Source: Nitrospina sp052156635 (lineage in GTDB: Bacteria; Nitrospinota; Nitrospinia; Nitrospinales; Nitrospinaceae). From it: a DNA stretch of 64,000 nt. The notes beneath the pieces are model-generated. The model was not told where the DNA came from, did not search any database, and worked only from the letters and a program-made list of their open reading frames with translations. This document shows, in pieces, positions 43,847-52,088 of this stretch. Every line of letters starts with the position of its first letter. Position 1 is the stretch's first letter. A program made the position numbers and the translations under genes. The stretch is from contig NZ_JBQKUO010000002.1 of NCBI RefSeq assembly GCF_052156635.1, positions 496,001-560,000 on the forward strand, read 5' to 3'.

Positions 43847-43883
43847 AAAAGCCGGGGCCAAGAGGAGGAAAGCCCCGGCTTTT
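43847..43883 (-). terminator. Rho-independent terminator of the His-rich gene
   Basis: AAAAGCCGGGGC (43847-43858), 13-nt loop, GCCCCGGCTTTT (43872-43883); on the minus strand a T-run and T-rich sequence follow the stem. Confidence 0.85.
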
Positions 43884-43912
43884 CCGGGTCACAGGGGGAG
43901 GGACCCAGGGGA

Positions 43913-44269
43913 TCAGTGTGCGCTTTGGGTGCCTTTTGAGAGTGTCTTGTGCTCCATGGACTTCATGCCCGACCCTTCCTCATGGCCGGTGCGATGTGGC
44001 GTCGTCTTATGGTCCTTCATGCCGCCACTGCCTTCGTCCATCTGACCGGATTTCATGCTGTCATGGGGAGAGCCCTCTCTGTATTCGTGACCGTACTCAT
44101 GACCGGGTTCCGACAGTACGGAGGAACCACTGCCTTCCTCAAACATGTTGTGCTTGGATTCCATTTTGTGGGGATCGTTGCTTTTGTGTTCACCCTCGTG
44201 GGAAATGGCGAAAAAAGGAATGGCCCAGATGAGAAGTGCCGCCGTCAGAACGGGTATGGTTTTTTTCAT
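43913..44269 (-). CDS. Exported His/Met-rich protein
   Basis: 118 aa. MKKTIPVLTAALLIWAIPFF and cleavage near FAIS-HEG form a signal peptide. The mature ~95 residues contain twelve His, many Met, Glu and Lys, no Cys, and three copies of an EGSG motif (EEGSGS, DEGSGG, EEGSGM), so it is probably disordered. The composition suggests periplasmic metal (Cu, Ni or Zn) binding, but that is inference. It has its own terminator. No family recognised. Confidence 0.7.
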   Translation of the reverse strand: MKKTIPVLTAALLIWAIPFFAISHEGEHKSNDPHKMESKHNMFEEGSGSSVLSEPGHEYGHEYREGSPHDSMKSGQMDEGSGGMKDHKTTPHRTGHEEGSGMKSMEHKTLSKGTQSAH

Positions 44270-44401
44270 GGATGTCTCCGTATAAAAGGCCTTCAGGTTG
44301 GGTGGCGGGAACCGGGTTTCCGGATGGGTTCCCTTCTGGCAATAGATTAGGGCGTTTGCCTTCCTGAAAGGAAGCCTTATTTCTTGATGTGAGTCGGGGG
44401 G

Positions 44402-44455
44402 AATAAAAAAACCTTTCAGAAAAATCCAGCGAACTGAACATTTCTGAAAGGTTTT
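44402..44455 (-). terminator. Rho-independent terminator of the SPOR gene
   Basis: AAAACCTTTCAGAAA (44408-44422) and TTTCTGAAAGGTTTT (44441-44455) form 15-bp arms; on the minus strand the stem runs into seven T. Confidence 0.9.
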
Positions 44456-44491
44456 GCGGTAAAGGGAGTCATTCCCGTAAAACAGCGCGGG

Positions 44492-45526
44492 TTATTTCGT
44501 GATTTTGCGAACCAGCGTTTTGGGGTATCCGACCTTGGCGATTTCCTTCTGGTAACGGGCGGCCAGGTCTTTGGAAGCGAAACCACCGACGCGAACCACG
44601 TGAATGGGCGTGCTCACCCTTCTTTTTTCAATCTGGGTGAAGATGCCTTCCTGTCCCAGCTTTTTCTGCATGGCCTCCGCATTTTTAAGGGACCGGGTTT
44701 TTCCCAGGAGAATGGCGTAATTGCCGTCTTGAGAGGGAACCAGGTCAGGGGTGTGGCCCTTGCTTTTAAGTTCTTTCATGAGGAACTGTGCGCTGTCCGG
44801 GGAAGAAAAACCGCCGATCAGCAGTGTGTGCATGGAAGAGGTTCCTTCCGTTTGACTGATTGCGGTCGGCAGTCCCGCGGCTTTCAGTTTTTTCAGCATG
44901 CGGTCGGCATTGGATTTAACCGAAAATGCACCGACCTGCACAAAATAATCTCCGGCCGGGGGATTGATGGGAAGGCCGTTGGACTTCACCTCCGCCTTGG
45001 TTTCCTTGACAGCGGGCTTTTCTTTCGTCGGTCCTTTTTCTTCCGGGATGGTGTTGACCGGAGCGGGGGAAGAGGACGACTCGTCCAGGGAATTCAGTGC
45101 TTCACTGATGGCAGAAGCGGCCTGATTTTCCATCTCGCCCAGAGTGGATGCAGGTTTTTCCTCTCCCGTGGCTTCCGGTGTGGTGGGGGCTTTCACCTCG
45201 TTCTGCGGATTCGCCGCCCCCACGGTTTCGTTCAGGGGTGCGATTTCCGGAGCGGGAGCCGGTTGCGGTTCCACCTTCGCCGTCTGATCCATTCCCGGCA
45301 GGCCGGGTAAAGATTGGTTCTCCACCCCAAGGTAAAGCAGGGCTGCGAGCCCAACGGCAATGAGGGCGATCAGTGCAAACTTGGCGTTCTTGTAACGGAT
45401 TTGTTTATCGATTTCAGCCATGGCCTCGATTTCCGATTCATCGATGAGTTCATCGATGCGTTTGAGAAATTTTTTGTCGGCGGTTTCGGTCTGTTTTGGT
45501 TCGGCAAACAAACTGGGTCGGGACAT
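44492..45526 (-). CDS. Membrane-anchored protein with two SPOR domains
   Basis: 344 aa from the ATG at 45526 (GGAAAG upstream). A cytoplasmic N-terminus of ~45 residues, one membrane helix (FALIALIAVGLAALLYLGV), a ~120-residue Pro/Glu/Ala-rich periplasmic linker, then two SPOR-like repeats: GDYFVQVGAFSVKSNADRML with the following HTLLIGGFSSPDSAQFLMKE, and YAILLGKTRSLKNAEAMQKK with HVVRVGGFASKDLAARYQKE. SPOR domains bind denuded septal peptidoglycan, so a cell-division role similar to FtsN or DedD is likely. Single gene with predicted promoter and terminator. Confidence 0.82.
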   Translation of the reverse strand: MSRPSLFAEPKQTETADKKFLKRIDELIDESEIEAMAEIDKQIRYKNAKFALIALIAVGLAALLYLGVENQSLPGLPGMDQTAKVEPQPAPAPEIAPLNETVGAANPQNEVKAPTTPEATGEEKPASTLGEMENQAASAISEALNSLDESSSSPAPVNTIPEEKGPTKEKPAVKETKAEVKSNGLPINPPAGDYFVQVGAFSVKSNADRMLKKLKAAGLPTAISQTEGTSSMHTLLIGGFSSPDSAQFLMKELKSKGHTPDLVPSQDGNYAILLGKTRSLKNAEAMQKKLGQEGIFTQIEKRRVSTPIHVVRVGGFASKDLAARYQKEIAKVGYPKTLVRKITK

Positions 45527-45690
45527 GATTCTTTCCGTTCCAAATGGAATGAACGTGGATGATGGGGGATGGGGGCCGGGTGAAGGGAAAGAGTAATTCC
45601 GTGCGAACATCCGGTAAATCTGCTAGTGTAGAAAGCGCTCTCGAACCGGAGACGGATGCGGCAGCCACATCCCCTTTAAAATCAAAATGA

Positions 45691-45719
45691 AGTATATATT
45701 GCAATTTTTAGCCTGTCAA
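45691..45719 (-). promoter_or_regulatory. Predicted strong promoter for the SPOR gene
   Basis: Minus strand: perfect TTGACA (45719-45714), 17-nt spacer, TATACT (45696-45691). Start near 45685 gives a leader of about 160 nt. Confidence 0.65.
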
Positions 45720-45796
45720 GCAAAACTGATTGAAAAATAAAACGTTTTTTCGTTTTTGGCGACCCTTTATTTAAACAAATTTTAATTAATCATCAT

Positions 45797-46726
45797 ATGG
45801 GTTCTGCAGTCGATCTTTCTGTCAATCTGGGCACATTTTCGCTGGCCAATCCGGTGCTCGCGGCGTCCGGCACGTTTGGCTACGGACTGGAGTTCACCCC
45901 CTTTGTCGACCTCAACCGGATTGGCGGATTCTGCACCAAAGGACTGTCCCTGAAACCCCGTATGGGTAACCCTGCGCCTCGTGTCGTGGAGACGGCGGCG
46001 GGAATGCTCAATTCCATTGGGCTGGAAAACGTCGGGTTCGATCGGTTCCGGGATGAGAAACTGCCGCACCTGCAAATGTACGACTGCCGGGTGGTCTGCA
46101 ACTTCTTCGGAGACACGGTGGGGGAGTACGAGGAGATGGCGCGGGCCTTGTCCACGCTGGACCGGGTGGACGCGCTGGAGATGAACATTTCCTGTCCGAA
46201 CGTGGAAGAGGGCGGGGTGCAGTTCAGTGCCGATCCCAAAACCGTGGAGAAGGTGGTGGGCGCAACGCGGCGCTCCACGGACAAGTTTCTGATCGTCAAG
46301 CTGTCGCCCAATGTCACCGACATCACCGTTACAGCGAAAGCGGCGGAGGCGGCGGGGGCGGATGCGTTGTCCCTCGTCAACACCTATGTCGGAATGGTGC
46401 TGGATGCGGAAACGGCCGAACCGTACCTGGGAAACGGAAACGGCACCGGCGGGCTGTCCGGACCGGCCATCAAGCCCATCGCGCTCAACATGGTGTACCA
46501 GACGTCGCGGGCTGTGACCATTCCGGTGATCGGTCTGGGAGGCATCCGCACGGCGGAGGACGCCATTGAGTACATCCTTGCAGGGGCCTCCGCCATTCAG
46601 GTGGGCACGGCAAATTTTTTCGATCCCCGCGCTACGATGAACATTCTCGATGGGTTGACCGACTGGTGCCGGGACCACGGCATCGACCGGATTGAATCGC
46701 TTCGCGGCCGCGCCTGGAAGCAGTGA
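45797..46726 (+). CDS. pyrD: Dihydroorotate dehydrogenase (class 1B, catalytic subunit)
   Basis: 309 aa FMN enzyme oxidising dihydroorotate to orotate in pyrimidine synthesis. LANPVLAASGTFGYGLEF, FCTKGLSLKPRMGNPAPRVV, the catalytic Cys in EMNISCPNVEEGG, and GLSGPAIKPIALNMVYQ with GLGGIRTAEDAIEYILAGA are class 1B features. Class 1B enzymes usually work with PyrK, an Fe-S/FAD subunit that passes electrons to NAD; no pyrK is next to it. Cytosolic. Convergent with alr, 4 nt apart. Confidence 0.93.
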   Translation: MGSAVDLSVNLGTFSLANPVLAASGTFGYGLEFTPFVDLNRIGGFCTKGLSLKPRMGNPAPRVVETAAGMLNSIGLENVGFDRFRDEKLPHLQMYDCRVVCNFFGDTVGEYEEMARALSTLDRVDALEMNISCPNVEEGGVQFSADPKTVEKVVGATRRSTDKFLIVKLSPNVTDITVTAKAAEAAGADALSLVNTYVGMVLDAETAEPYLGNGNGTGGLSGPAIKPIALNMVYQTSRAVTIPVIGLGGIRTAEDAIEYILAGASAIQVGTANFFDPRATMNILDGLTDWCRDHGIDRIESLRGRAWKQ

Positions 46727-46730
46727 CGGT

Positions 46731-47897
46731 TCAGGGCAGGTAAACCCGCGGCACGCGCTTGCCGACCCCGCACAGGGTTTCATAGGGAATGGTGTTGTAG
46801 CGGGAGGAAAGTTCTTCCACCGTGATGGCGTCGTCTCCTTGCTTTCCGAACAGCACCACCTCGTCCCCCTCCTTCACCTCCGGCAGGTCGGTGATATCCA
46901 CCATGCACATATCCATGCAGATGGTCCCCACCTGCGGGGCGCGTTTGCCGTCGATGAGCACTTCCATGTTTCCAGACAACGCACGGCTCAGGCCATCTGC
47001 GTATCCTACAGGCAGAACGGCGATCCGGCTGTCCCGCCGGGTGATGAAACGGCGGCCATAGCTCAGATAAGAGTGCGCCGGCAGGGAGTTGATCCGCAGC
47101 ACCCGTGTTTTCCAATGCATCACCGGTTTCAATTCCGGCGACTGCGTGGGGACGTGGCCCTGTGGCGCAGGCGGAACCACCCCGTACAACGCGATGCCCA
47201 ACCGCACCATGTCGCATTGGCTTTCCGCAAAGTTCAGCAGGCCGGCACTGTTGGCGCAGTGCACCGGCGGGCAGGGCAGATTATTCTGTTTTACCAGGTC
47301 CAGTGCTTCCTGCATGCGATCCAGTTGAAGGCGCGTGTAGTCGGCATCCTCATCGGCGGACGACAGGTGGGTGAATACGGACAGGACGTTTAGCGTTTTA
47401 AGACCACTCAGGAATTCGATGAAAGCCGGCAACTCCTCCCAGCCAATGCCCAGGCGTCCCATTCCCGTGTCGACCTTGATGTGAACGTCAGCCTGTTTGT
47501 TCTGCGCCGCCGCTTTTTTGGAAATGGCTTCCGCCAGGGGTTGCGAGCACAACGTGGTCGACAGGTTGTAGCGGAGCAGATCGTCGATCTCGTCGGGCAG
47601 AATACCGATCAACAAATGAATGGGGGCGTCGATGCCGCAGTGGCGAAGCTCGATGCCCTCGGCGATGATGCCGACCCCCAGCACGTCCGCCCCGGCAGAG
47701 AGCGCCGCCTCGGCGCAGGGTTGCACACCGTGTCCGTAAGCATCCGCCTTGACCACCGACATGAGGCGCACTCCCGGTTTCAGGCATCCGCGCAGGGCCC
47801 GGATGTTGAAGCGGAATGCGCTCAAATCGATTTCCGCCCGGGTGGAGCGGTGCAGCCCCAGTCCGTTGGCGGCGGGGGTGTCCAGAGACTTGGAAAT
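46731..47897 (-). CDS. alr: Alanine racemase, apparently with an ATT start codon
   Basis: PLP enzyme making D-alanine for peptidoglycan. VVKADAYGHG carries the PLP lysine and LSYGRRF the catalytic tyrosine; MDTGMGRLG-type VDTGMGRLG and YADGLSRAL also fit. The conserved N-terminal TRAEIDLSAFRFNIRAL lies upstream of the first usable TTG (47825), so starting there would cut off AEIDL. The frame is closed by TAA at 47912-47910; the only well-placed initiator is ATT at 47897, six bases after a perfect AGGAG. This gives 388 aa, normal for the family. TTG at 47825 (364 aa) is the conventional alternative. Confidence 0.88.
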   Translation of the reverse strand: MSKSLDTPAANGLGLHRSTRAEIDLSAFRFNIRALRGCLKPGVRLMSVVKADAYGHGVQPCAEAALSAGADVLGVGIIAEGIELRHCGIDAPIHLLIGILPDEIDDLLRYNLSTTLCSQPLAEAISKKAAAQNKQADVHIKVDTGMGRLGIGWEELPAFIEFLSGLKTLNVLSVFTHLSSADEDADYTRLQLDRMQEALDLVKQNNLPCPPVHCANSAGLLNFAESQCDMVRLGIALYGVVPPAPQGHVPTQSPELKPVMHWKTRVLRINSLPAHSYLSYGRRFITRRDSRIAVLPVGYADGLSRALSGNMEVLIDGKRAPQVGTICMDMCMVDITDLPEVKEGDEVVLFGKQGDDAITVEELSSRYNTIPYETLCGVGKRVPRVYLP

Positions 47898-47903
47898 GGC
47901 GAA

Positions 47904-47908
47904 CTCCT
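47904..47908 (-). promoter_or_regulatory. Ribosome-binding site deciding the alr start
   Basis: AGGAG on the minus strand, six bases before ATT at 47897-47895, with an in-frame TAA just upstream. No ATG, GTG or TTG lies in frame until 47825. Confidence 0.55.
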
Positions 47909-47938
47909 GTTAAAGGTGAGCGGTGGCTGACCGTCGGC

Positions 47939-48418
47939 TTATTCCCGGCGGGTTCTGCCGGTGGTTGAAACGCGTTTCGCCACCTTGGCCTTGCCGGTGG
48001 CCCGGCACGGGCGGCAGGACATGAAGGAGTCGTCCTTGGCCGTTTTGCGGATCTGGTAACCCCGGTCGCTGTAAAAGTTGTAGGCCATGGCGTTGTGGCC
48101 GCTTTCTTCCTGGCACCAGTAGGTGAATCCGCAACCTTCCGGGAATATGTAGTCGATGTGAACGATGTCGTCGTTGAAATCGTAATTTTTGGATTCGTGG
48201 TCGTACAGGTTGCGGCAGTCCTGGCTTTTGGGCAGCCTCCAGTCGGAATGGCCTGCAAACTGTTTTTCGTTCATCAGCTTGACGTATTTGTTGGCGCCCA
48301 TCCAACTGCACCACTTTCCCTTGCGTTGATAGTAGTCCTCCTTCAACCACATCATTTTGTATTTGGTGTCGGTGACGGTGCCGTCACCATTGTCCACAAA
48401 GCGTTCTCCTTCTGCCAC
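47939..48418 (-). CDS. Stand-alone DUF1566 (Lcl C-terminal-like) domain protein
   Basis: 159 aa paralogue of the protein at 21293. FVDNGDGTVTDTKYKMMWLK, KQFAGHSDWRLPKSQDCRNL and a C-terminal YQIRKTAKDDSFMSCRPCRA place it in the family; the tail adds CRPC and a basic Lys/Arg-rich end. No signal peptide. Start is GTG at 48418 with GAGGA upstream. It lies 41 nt ahead of alr and is probably co-transcribed with it. Function unknown. Confidence 0.75.
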   Translation of the reverse strand: MAEGERFVDNGDGTVTDTKYKMMWLKEDYYQRKGKWCSWMGANKYVKLMNEKQFAGHSDWRLPKSQDCRNLYDHESKNYDFNDDIVHIDYIFPEGCGFTYWCQEESGHNAMAYNFYSDRGYQIRKTAKDDSFMSCRPCRATGKAKVAKRVSTTGRTRRE

Positions 48419-48728
48419 GGTGATCCTCGTCCAATTACTTCAGTTTCAGGTTGTTTTCGGAATGGAACCCGCAGTGCGGGTTCCCAGAATTAGCCTTAAT
48501 ATATTAATATCAATGTTTTCAATGGCGCAACCCATTTTAAAGCGTTGCCGGCAGGAAGTGGCTCAGAGCGGAGGCTGCGGGTTTGAATGAGACGCAGGCA
48601 GATCAAAAACGGTTGCCGAAGCGGAAGGGTTTTGTGCTATTTTGAGGCCTCAGAAATTCTAAAACCCAAATGCGACTCGATTGACCGTGTAGTTGCATGT
48701 TGCTATTGAAAGGGATGGAACCACCGTC
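48419..48728. other. Intergenic region with hairpin
   Basis: 310 bp between divergent genes. It holds a perfect inverted repeat GGAACCCGC-AGT-GCGGGTTCC (48464-48484) without a T-run, then an A/T palindrome around TTAATATATTAA (48496-48507). These could be operator or promoter elements. No gene seen. Confidence 0.5.
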
Positions 48729-49025
48729 ATGGCAAAAATCGAAGTACAGACTTTTTTTTATGACCTGATCCATTGCAAGGACAAAATTCTCTCCTGTTTC
48801 GACCGGTTTGACGAACAGTACAGCGACGACGAACGGGGTGCCCTGGTTGCCGGTATCAAGGAAATGGAGGATGGCGAACTGGTGAACCTGCTCATCAATA
48901 TCCAGAGGCTGGCGTCGGGGTTTCAGGACATCCAGACCCTGATGACGCAGGCCGAGGAGGAGGAGCTTCAGGCTTCCATCAGCGGTGCGGATGAAGAAGA
49001 GGAAGATGACGACGACGAAATCTGA
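48729..49025 (+). CDS. Small acidic-tailed hypothetical protein
   Basis: 98 aa, soluble. Helical N-terminal part (IEVQTFFYDLIHCKDKILSC, then LVNLLINIQRLASGFQDIQT) and a C-terminal run of Asp/Glu (DEEEEDDDDEI). The ATG at 48729 is chosen; a TTG at 48693 is in frame. Two cysteines, no metal-site pattern. No family recognised. The SUMF1-like lipoprotein gene follows after 58 nt. Confidence 0.6.
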   Translation: MAKIEVQTFFYDLIHCKDKILSCFDRFDEQYSDDERGALVAGIKEMEDGELVNLLINIQRLASGFQDIQTLMTQAEEEELQASISGADEEEEDDDDEI

Positions 49026-49083
49026 ATTCCGTTCACACCCTCACGCAATCCTCTATTAAAAACCTTTCCCGCTATTTGATTTC

Positions 49084-49968
49084 ATGTTTTTCCGCCTTCA
49101 CCGAATCGTTTGCCTGATCCTCCTTTGTCTTCTGGGACTTGCCGCCTGTGGCGAACCGGACTGCGATTGCGGAGTTGGCGGAGGGGGGCCGCTTCCGGCA
49201 TCGCTCATTTCCGAGGTCGATGGCAAGGAAATGGTGCTGGTTCCCGCCGGGGAGTTCATCATGGGTACGGACAAAACGGACCCCGAGAAGAAGCACCTCA
49301 AGATCGGCGCAGTCAAACCCCTGTTCCGCGATCAGCAACCCCGGCACACCGTTTTCCTGGACGCGTTTTACATCGACAAGTACGAGGTCACCAACCGTGA
49401 GTACAAGCAGTTCGTCGAATCCGTTCAGTATCATGAGTATCCCGGGCACTGGTTGAACGGCATGTATCTTCCAGAGCAGGGCGACCTGCCTGTGACCGGC
49501 ATCACCTGGGGCGAGGCCCTGGCGTATGCCATGTGGGCGGGGAAGTCTTTGCCCACCGAAGCCCAGTGGGAAAAGGCCGCGCGGGGCACCGACGGACGCC
49601 TATACCCCTGGGGCAACGATTATGAAAAAGGCGTCGCCAACATCGGGCTCGACGGTCCGCGCAAGTTGATGCCGGTGGGCAGTTTTCCACGCGACGTCAG
49701 TCCATTCCAGGCCTTCGATATGGGCGGCAATGTGATGGAATGGACACTGGACTGGTACCTGCCTTATCCGGGAAGTGACTTTCAGTTCAAGAAATTTGGA
49801 ACCGATTTGAAAGTTCTGCGCGGCAACGGCTTCCAGGAAGGCGGGCATTATTTTCTGGACGAGCACCGGTATGTGTTCCATCGCTCGGAAGTGCGACCCG
49901 ATGACTATTTTGACAACGTCGGGTTCCGCTGTGTGAGCCCCTTCCTCAATTTCTCAGAAGAAAGCTGA
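49084..49968 (+). CDS. SUMF1/FGE-fold lipoprotein
   Basis: 294 aa. Signal peptide with lipobox LAAC at residue ~22, followed by GEPDCDCGVGGGG. SUMF1-type domain: MVLVPAGEFIMGTDKTDPE, TVFLDAFYIDKYEVTNREYK, SLPTEAQWEKAARGTDGRLY with PWGN, FDMGGNVMEWTLDWY and VGFRCVSP. The catalytic Cys pair of formylglycine-generating enzymes is absent in the LRGNGF region, so it is probably non-enzymatic. Paralogue of the membrane-anchored protein at 24680, about a quarter of the window away. Confidence 0.82.
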   Translation: MFFRLHRIVCLILLCLLGLAACGEPDCDCGVGGGGPLPASLISEVDGKEMVLVPAGEFIMGTDKTDPEKKHLKIGAVKPLFRDQQPRHTVFLDAFYIDKYEVTNREYKQFVESVQYHEYPGHWLNGMYLPEQGDLPVTGITWGEALAYAMWAGKSLPTEAQWEKAARGTDGRLYPWGNDYEKGVANIGLDGPRKLMPVGSFPRDVSPFQAFDMGGNVMEWTLDWYLPYPGSDFQFKKFGTDLKVLRGNGFQEGGHYFLDEHRYVFHRSEVRPDDYFDNVGFRCVSPFLNFSEES

Positions 49969-49986
49969 ACCCCGCTCCCCTTCTGT

Positions 49987-50328
49987 TTACCTGCCGGGCG
50001 GCGGTGGCCGCCAGATGAACGACGTGAACACCAGCATGGCGAAGGTCATGTCCGCCACAAACACCGCGCCGGCATCGAACCATTCCATATAAATGATGCG
50101 ATTGAGCCACGTGGCGAGAAACGAGCCTTCGTAATCCTGGTCGGAGAAGTGTTCTTCCAGAACGGTGAGGGGGCACGGGATGTTCACGATCATGAGCACC
50201 GTGACAAACGCAAGCAGGGCCGCGTGAACAAAGCGGAAGGTGCGGTGGTTGACAATCAGTCCCACAATGAATCCCACCACCATGTACAAGATGAAAAGGA
50301 AATGCAGGATAAGGAAGTAGTAGGCCAT
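49987..50328 (-). CDS. DUF2784 family small membrane protein
   Basis: 113 aa with three to four membrane helices. FRFVHAALLAFVTVLMIVNI followed by PCPLTVLEEHF and YEGSFLATWLNRIIY matches DUF2784, whose C-P-L-T-x-L-E motif is diagnostic. Function unknown. Convergent with the SUMF1 lipoprotein; 55 nt downstream of the pentapeptide gene. Confidence 0.8.
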   Translation of the reverse strand: MAYYFLILHFLFILYMVVGFIVGLIVNHRTFRFVHAALLAFVTVLMIVNIPCPLTVLEEHFSDQDYEGSFLATWLNRIIYMEWFDAGAVFVADMTFAMLVFTSFIWRPPPPGR

Positions 50329-50383
50329 GCGCTGATTATATTAAAAGAGGGGGGCTCTCGCACGCCTTGCCTGAGGAAAGAGG

Positions 50384-51235
50384 TTACTCGAGGATGGTGT
50401 TCTCCAGCACCGCATCTTTCAGCACCGCTTTGGAGATGTTGGCGTCCACGAAATAGGCGTTTTTCAGGTTGGTCTGGTTGAAGTTGGTGCCGTGCAGGTT
50501 GGCTTCGAGAAAAAAGGCGTTTCTCATGTTTGATTTTTCAAAATTGGCGTAGGTGAGGTCGGCCCCTTCCAGGTTGGCCTCTTCCATTTCGTTGTCCTTG
50601 CAGACGGCGTCTTTCATTTCCGCGCCGATGAAATTGGCGAAGGATAAATTGGAATCCCGGAAAGTGGTGGAATTGAAATCCGTGTATTTGAATACCGCGC
50701 TTTTAAGATCGGAATCGCGGAACTTGACGAATCCAAAGTCCGAGCCACGCGCATTGGTTCCGTTCAATTTGCAGGTGTTGATTTCCGCTGACCGGCAATA
50801 GCTGTACATCATGCGGGAAAAGGAAAAGTCACAGTTTTCCATCTTGCCGGCGGAAAAGTTGCTGTGGTTCAGGTTGCTGCCACGGAACATGCAGCCTTTA
50901 AGATTGGCCATGGTGAAGTTTGCGTTTTCCAGGGATGCATTTTTGAAAACGCAATCGACGAGCGTGGCTTCCTCGAAGTTGGCGTTGCTGAGGTCGGCGT
51001 TGCCGAAATCAACATTCTTGATGCGGGCTTTGTAAAAGTTCGCATCCACAAGGGATGCCTGGGTAAAATTAAGGTCAATCAGCTCCGATTTTTCCAGGAT
51101 GACTTCGTTGAGCACGCCGAAGATGAAGGTGATGCCATTCAGGCTGATGCCCTTCAGATCATACTGGGAGAAATTGACGCCGTCCTGGCACTTGCTCGCG
51201 AGGGTCAATTGCAGTAATTCGTCGATGTTTGACAT
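50384..51235 (-). CDS. Pentapeptide-repeat protein
   Basis: 283 aa. From about residue 50 on it is a run of A(D/N)LxX-type pentapeptides (for example ANFYKARIKNVDFGNADLSN), predicting a right-handed quadrilateral beta-helix of some ten or more coils. It has no signal peptide or membrane segment. Its ATG overlaps the motA stop (TAATG), so it is translationally coupled to the stator gene. Some such proteins mimic DNA and bind gyrase, others are scaffolds; here partnership with the stator/cyclase operon is the better guess. Confidence 0.9.
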   Translation of the reverse strand: MSNIDELLQLTLASKCQDGVNFSQYDLKGISLNGITFIFGVLNEVILEKSELIDLNFTQASLVDANFYKARIKNVDFGNADLSNANFEEATLVDCVFKNASLENANFTMANLKGCMFRGSNLNHSNFSAGKMENCDFSFSRMMYSYCRSAEINTCKLNGTNARGSDFGFVKFRDSDLKSAVFKYTDFNSTTFRDSNLSFANFIGAEMKDAVCKDNEMEEANLEGADLTYANFEKSNMRNAFFLEANLHGTNFNQTNLKNAYFVDANISKAVLKDAVLENTILE

Positions 51236-52062
51236 TATCGTTGCTGTTCCGGAGAGAGCAGTGCGTTCATGTTTCGCCGGATTTTCTGGGGGTTGGTGCG
51301 GTCATGGATACCCAGAACCCCGACACGGATTATCTTGCAAAGCAGGGTTTCGCTTTCCGTCCGGTGGCTGAGCTTGGCCACCACCGGCGTGATGATCAGG
51401 TTGGCGAGCATGATTCCGTAAAATGTGGTGATGAGGGCTGTCGCGAGAGAGGGGCCGATGGTGTCCGGGTTCTCAATGTGCATGAGCATCTGGACCAGGC
51501 CGATCAGGGTTCCACCCATTCCGAAGATCGGTGCCTGTACGGCCATGAACTGAAGGATTTTCTGGCTTCGCTGGTGGCGCTCGATCATCGAGTTCATTTC
51601 CCGGTCCAGGATTTCGTGAATCTCGCGGGAGTTGTATCCATCCACGATCATGCCGATGCCGGTGCGCAGAAACCGGTTCTCCACGTTTTCTTCTTCGTTT
51701 TTGAGACGCTTGATGCCGCCGGTCCGGTACTTGGTGGCGAGTTGCATGATCTGCTCAATGTAGCCGGCGGGTCCTTGATTGTCCGGCCTGTAAGCATTGA
51801 TGATGACACGAATCAGGCTCAGGATTTTTCCTGAAGGGTAGGCGATGAACGAAGTGGCGATGGTACCGCCGAAAACAATCAGCACCGCATTGAGGTTCAA
51901 AAAGGTTTCGGGGCTTCCTCCACGGATGATGGCCCAGGTGATCAGGCCGACGCCGATCATGGTCCCGAAAATGGTGCCGACGTCGATGCGGGATTCCTGT
52001 TGGTACCGTCCCGTGTATTCCAAGCCGGATATGGTTTCCGATTCTTTTACTGCGATTGCCAT
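51235..52062 (-). CDS. motA: MotA-like stator protein
   Basis: 275 aa inner-membrane protein with four helices. VGTIFGTMIGVGLITWAIIR and LNAVLIVFGGTIATSFIAYP form the first pair; the large cytoplasmic loop (residues ~85-180) includes RFLRTGIGMIVDGYNSREIH and the conserved LDREMNSMIERHQ; FMAVQAPIFGMGGTLIGLVQ carries the proline important for torque in MotA. With MotB it forms a proton or sodium channel. It follows the adenylate cyclase gene by 26 nt. The closest relatives may be non-flagellar stators; no flagellar gene is in the window. Confidence 0.88.
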   Translation of the reverse strand: MAIAVKESETISGLEYTGRYQQESRIDVGTIFGTMIGVGLITWAIIRGGSPETFLNLNAVLIVFGGTIATSFIAYPSGKILSLIRVIINAYRPDNQGPAGYIEQIMQLATKYRTGGIKRLKNEEENVENRFLRTGIGMIVDGYNSREIHEILDREMNSMIERHQRSQKILQFMAVQAPIFGMGGTLIGLVQMLMHIENPDTIGPSLATALITTFYGIMLANLIITPVVAKLSHRTESETLLCKIIRVGVLGIHDRTNPQKIRRNMNALLSPEQQR

Positions 52063-52088
52063 ATCTCTTTCGTTTCAGTCATTGCAGT

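Noticed and set aside
48464..48484. Perfect inverted repeat as a rho-independent terminator
   Set aside because: No T-run follows on either strand and it lies between divergent gene starts, so an operator or leader element is more likely.
49084..49968. Calling the SUMF1 proteins formylglycine-generating enzymes
   Set aside because: The catalytic cysteine pair is missing in both copies, and no sulfatase gene is near.
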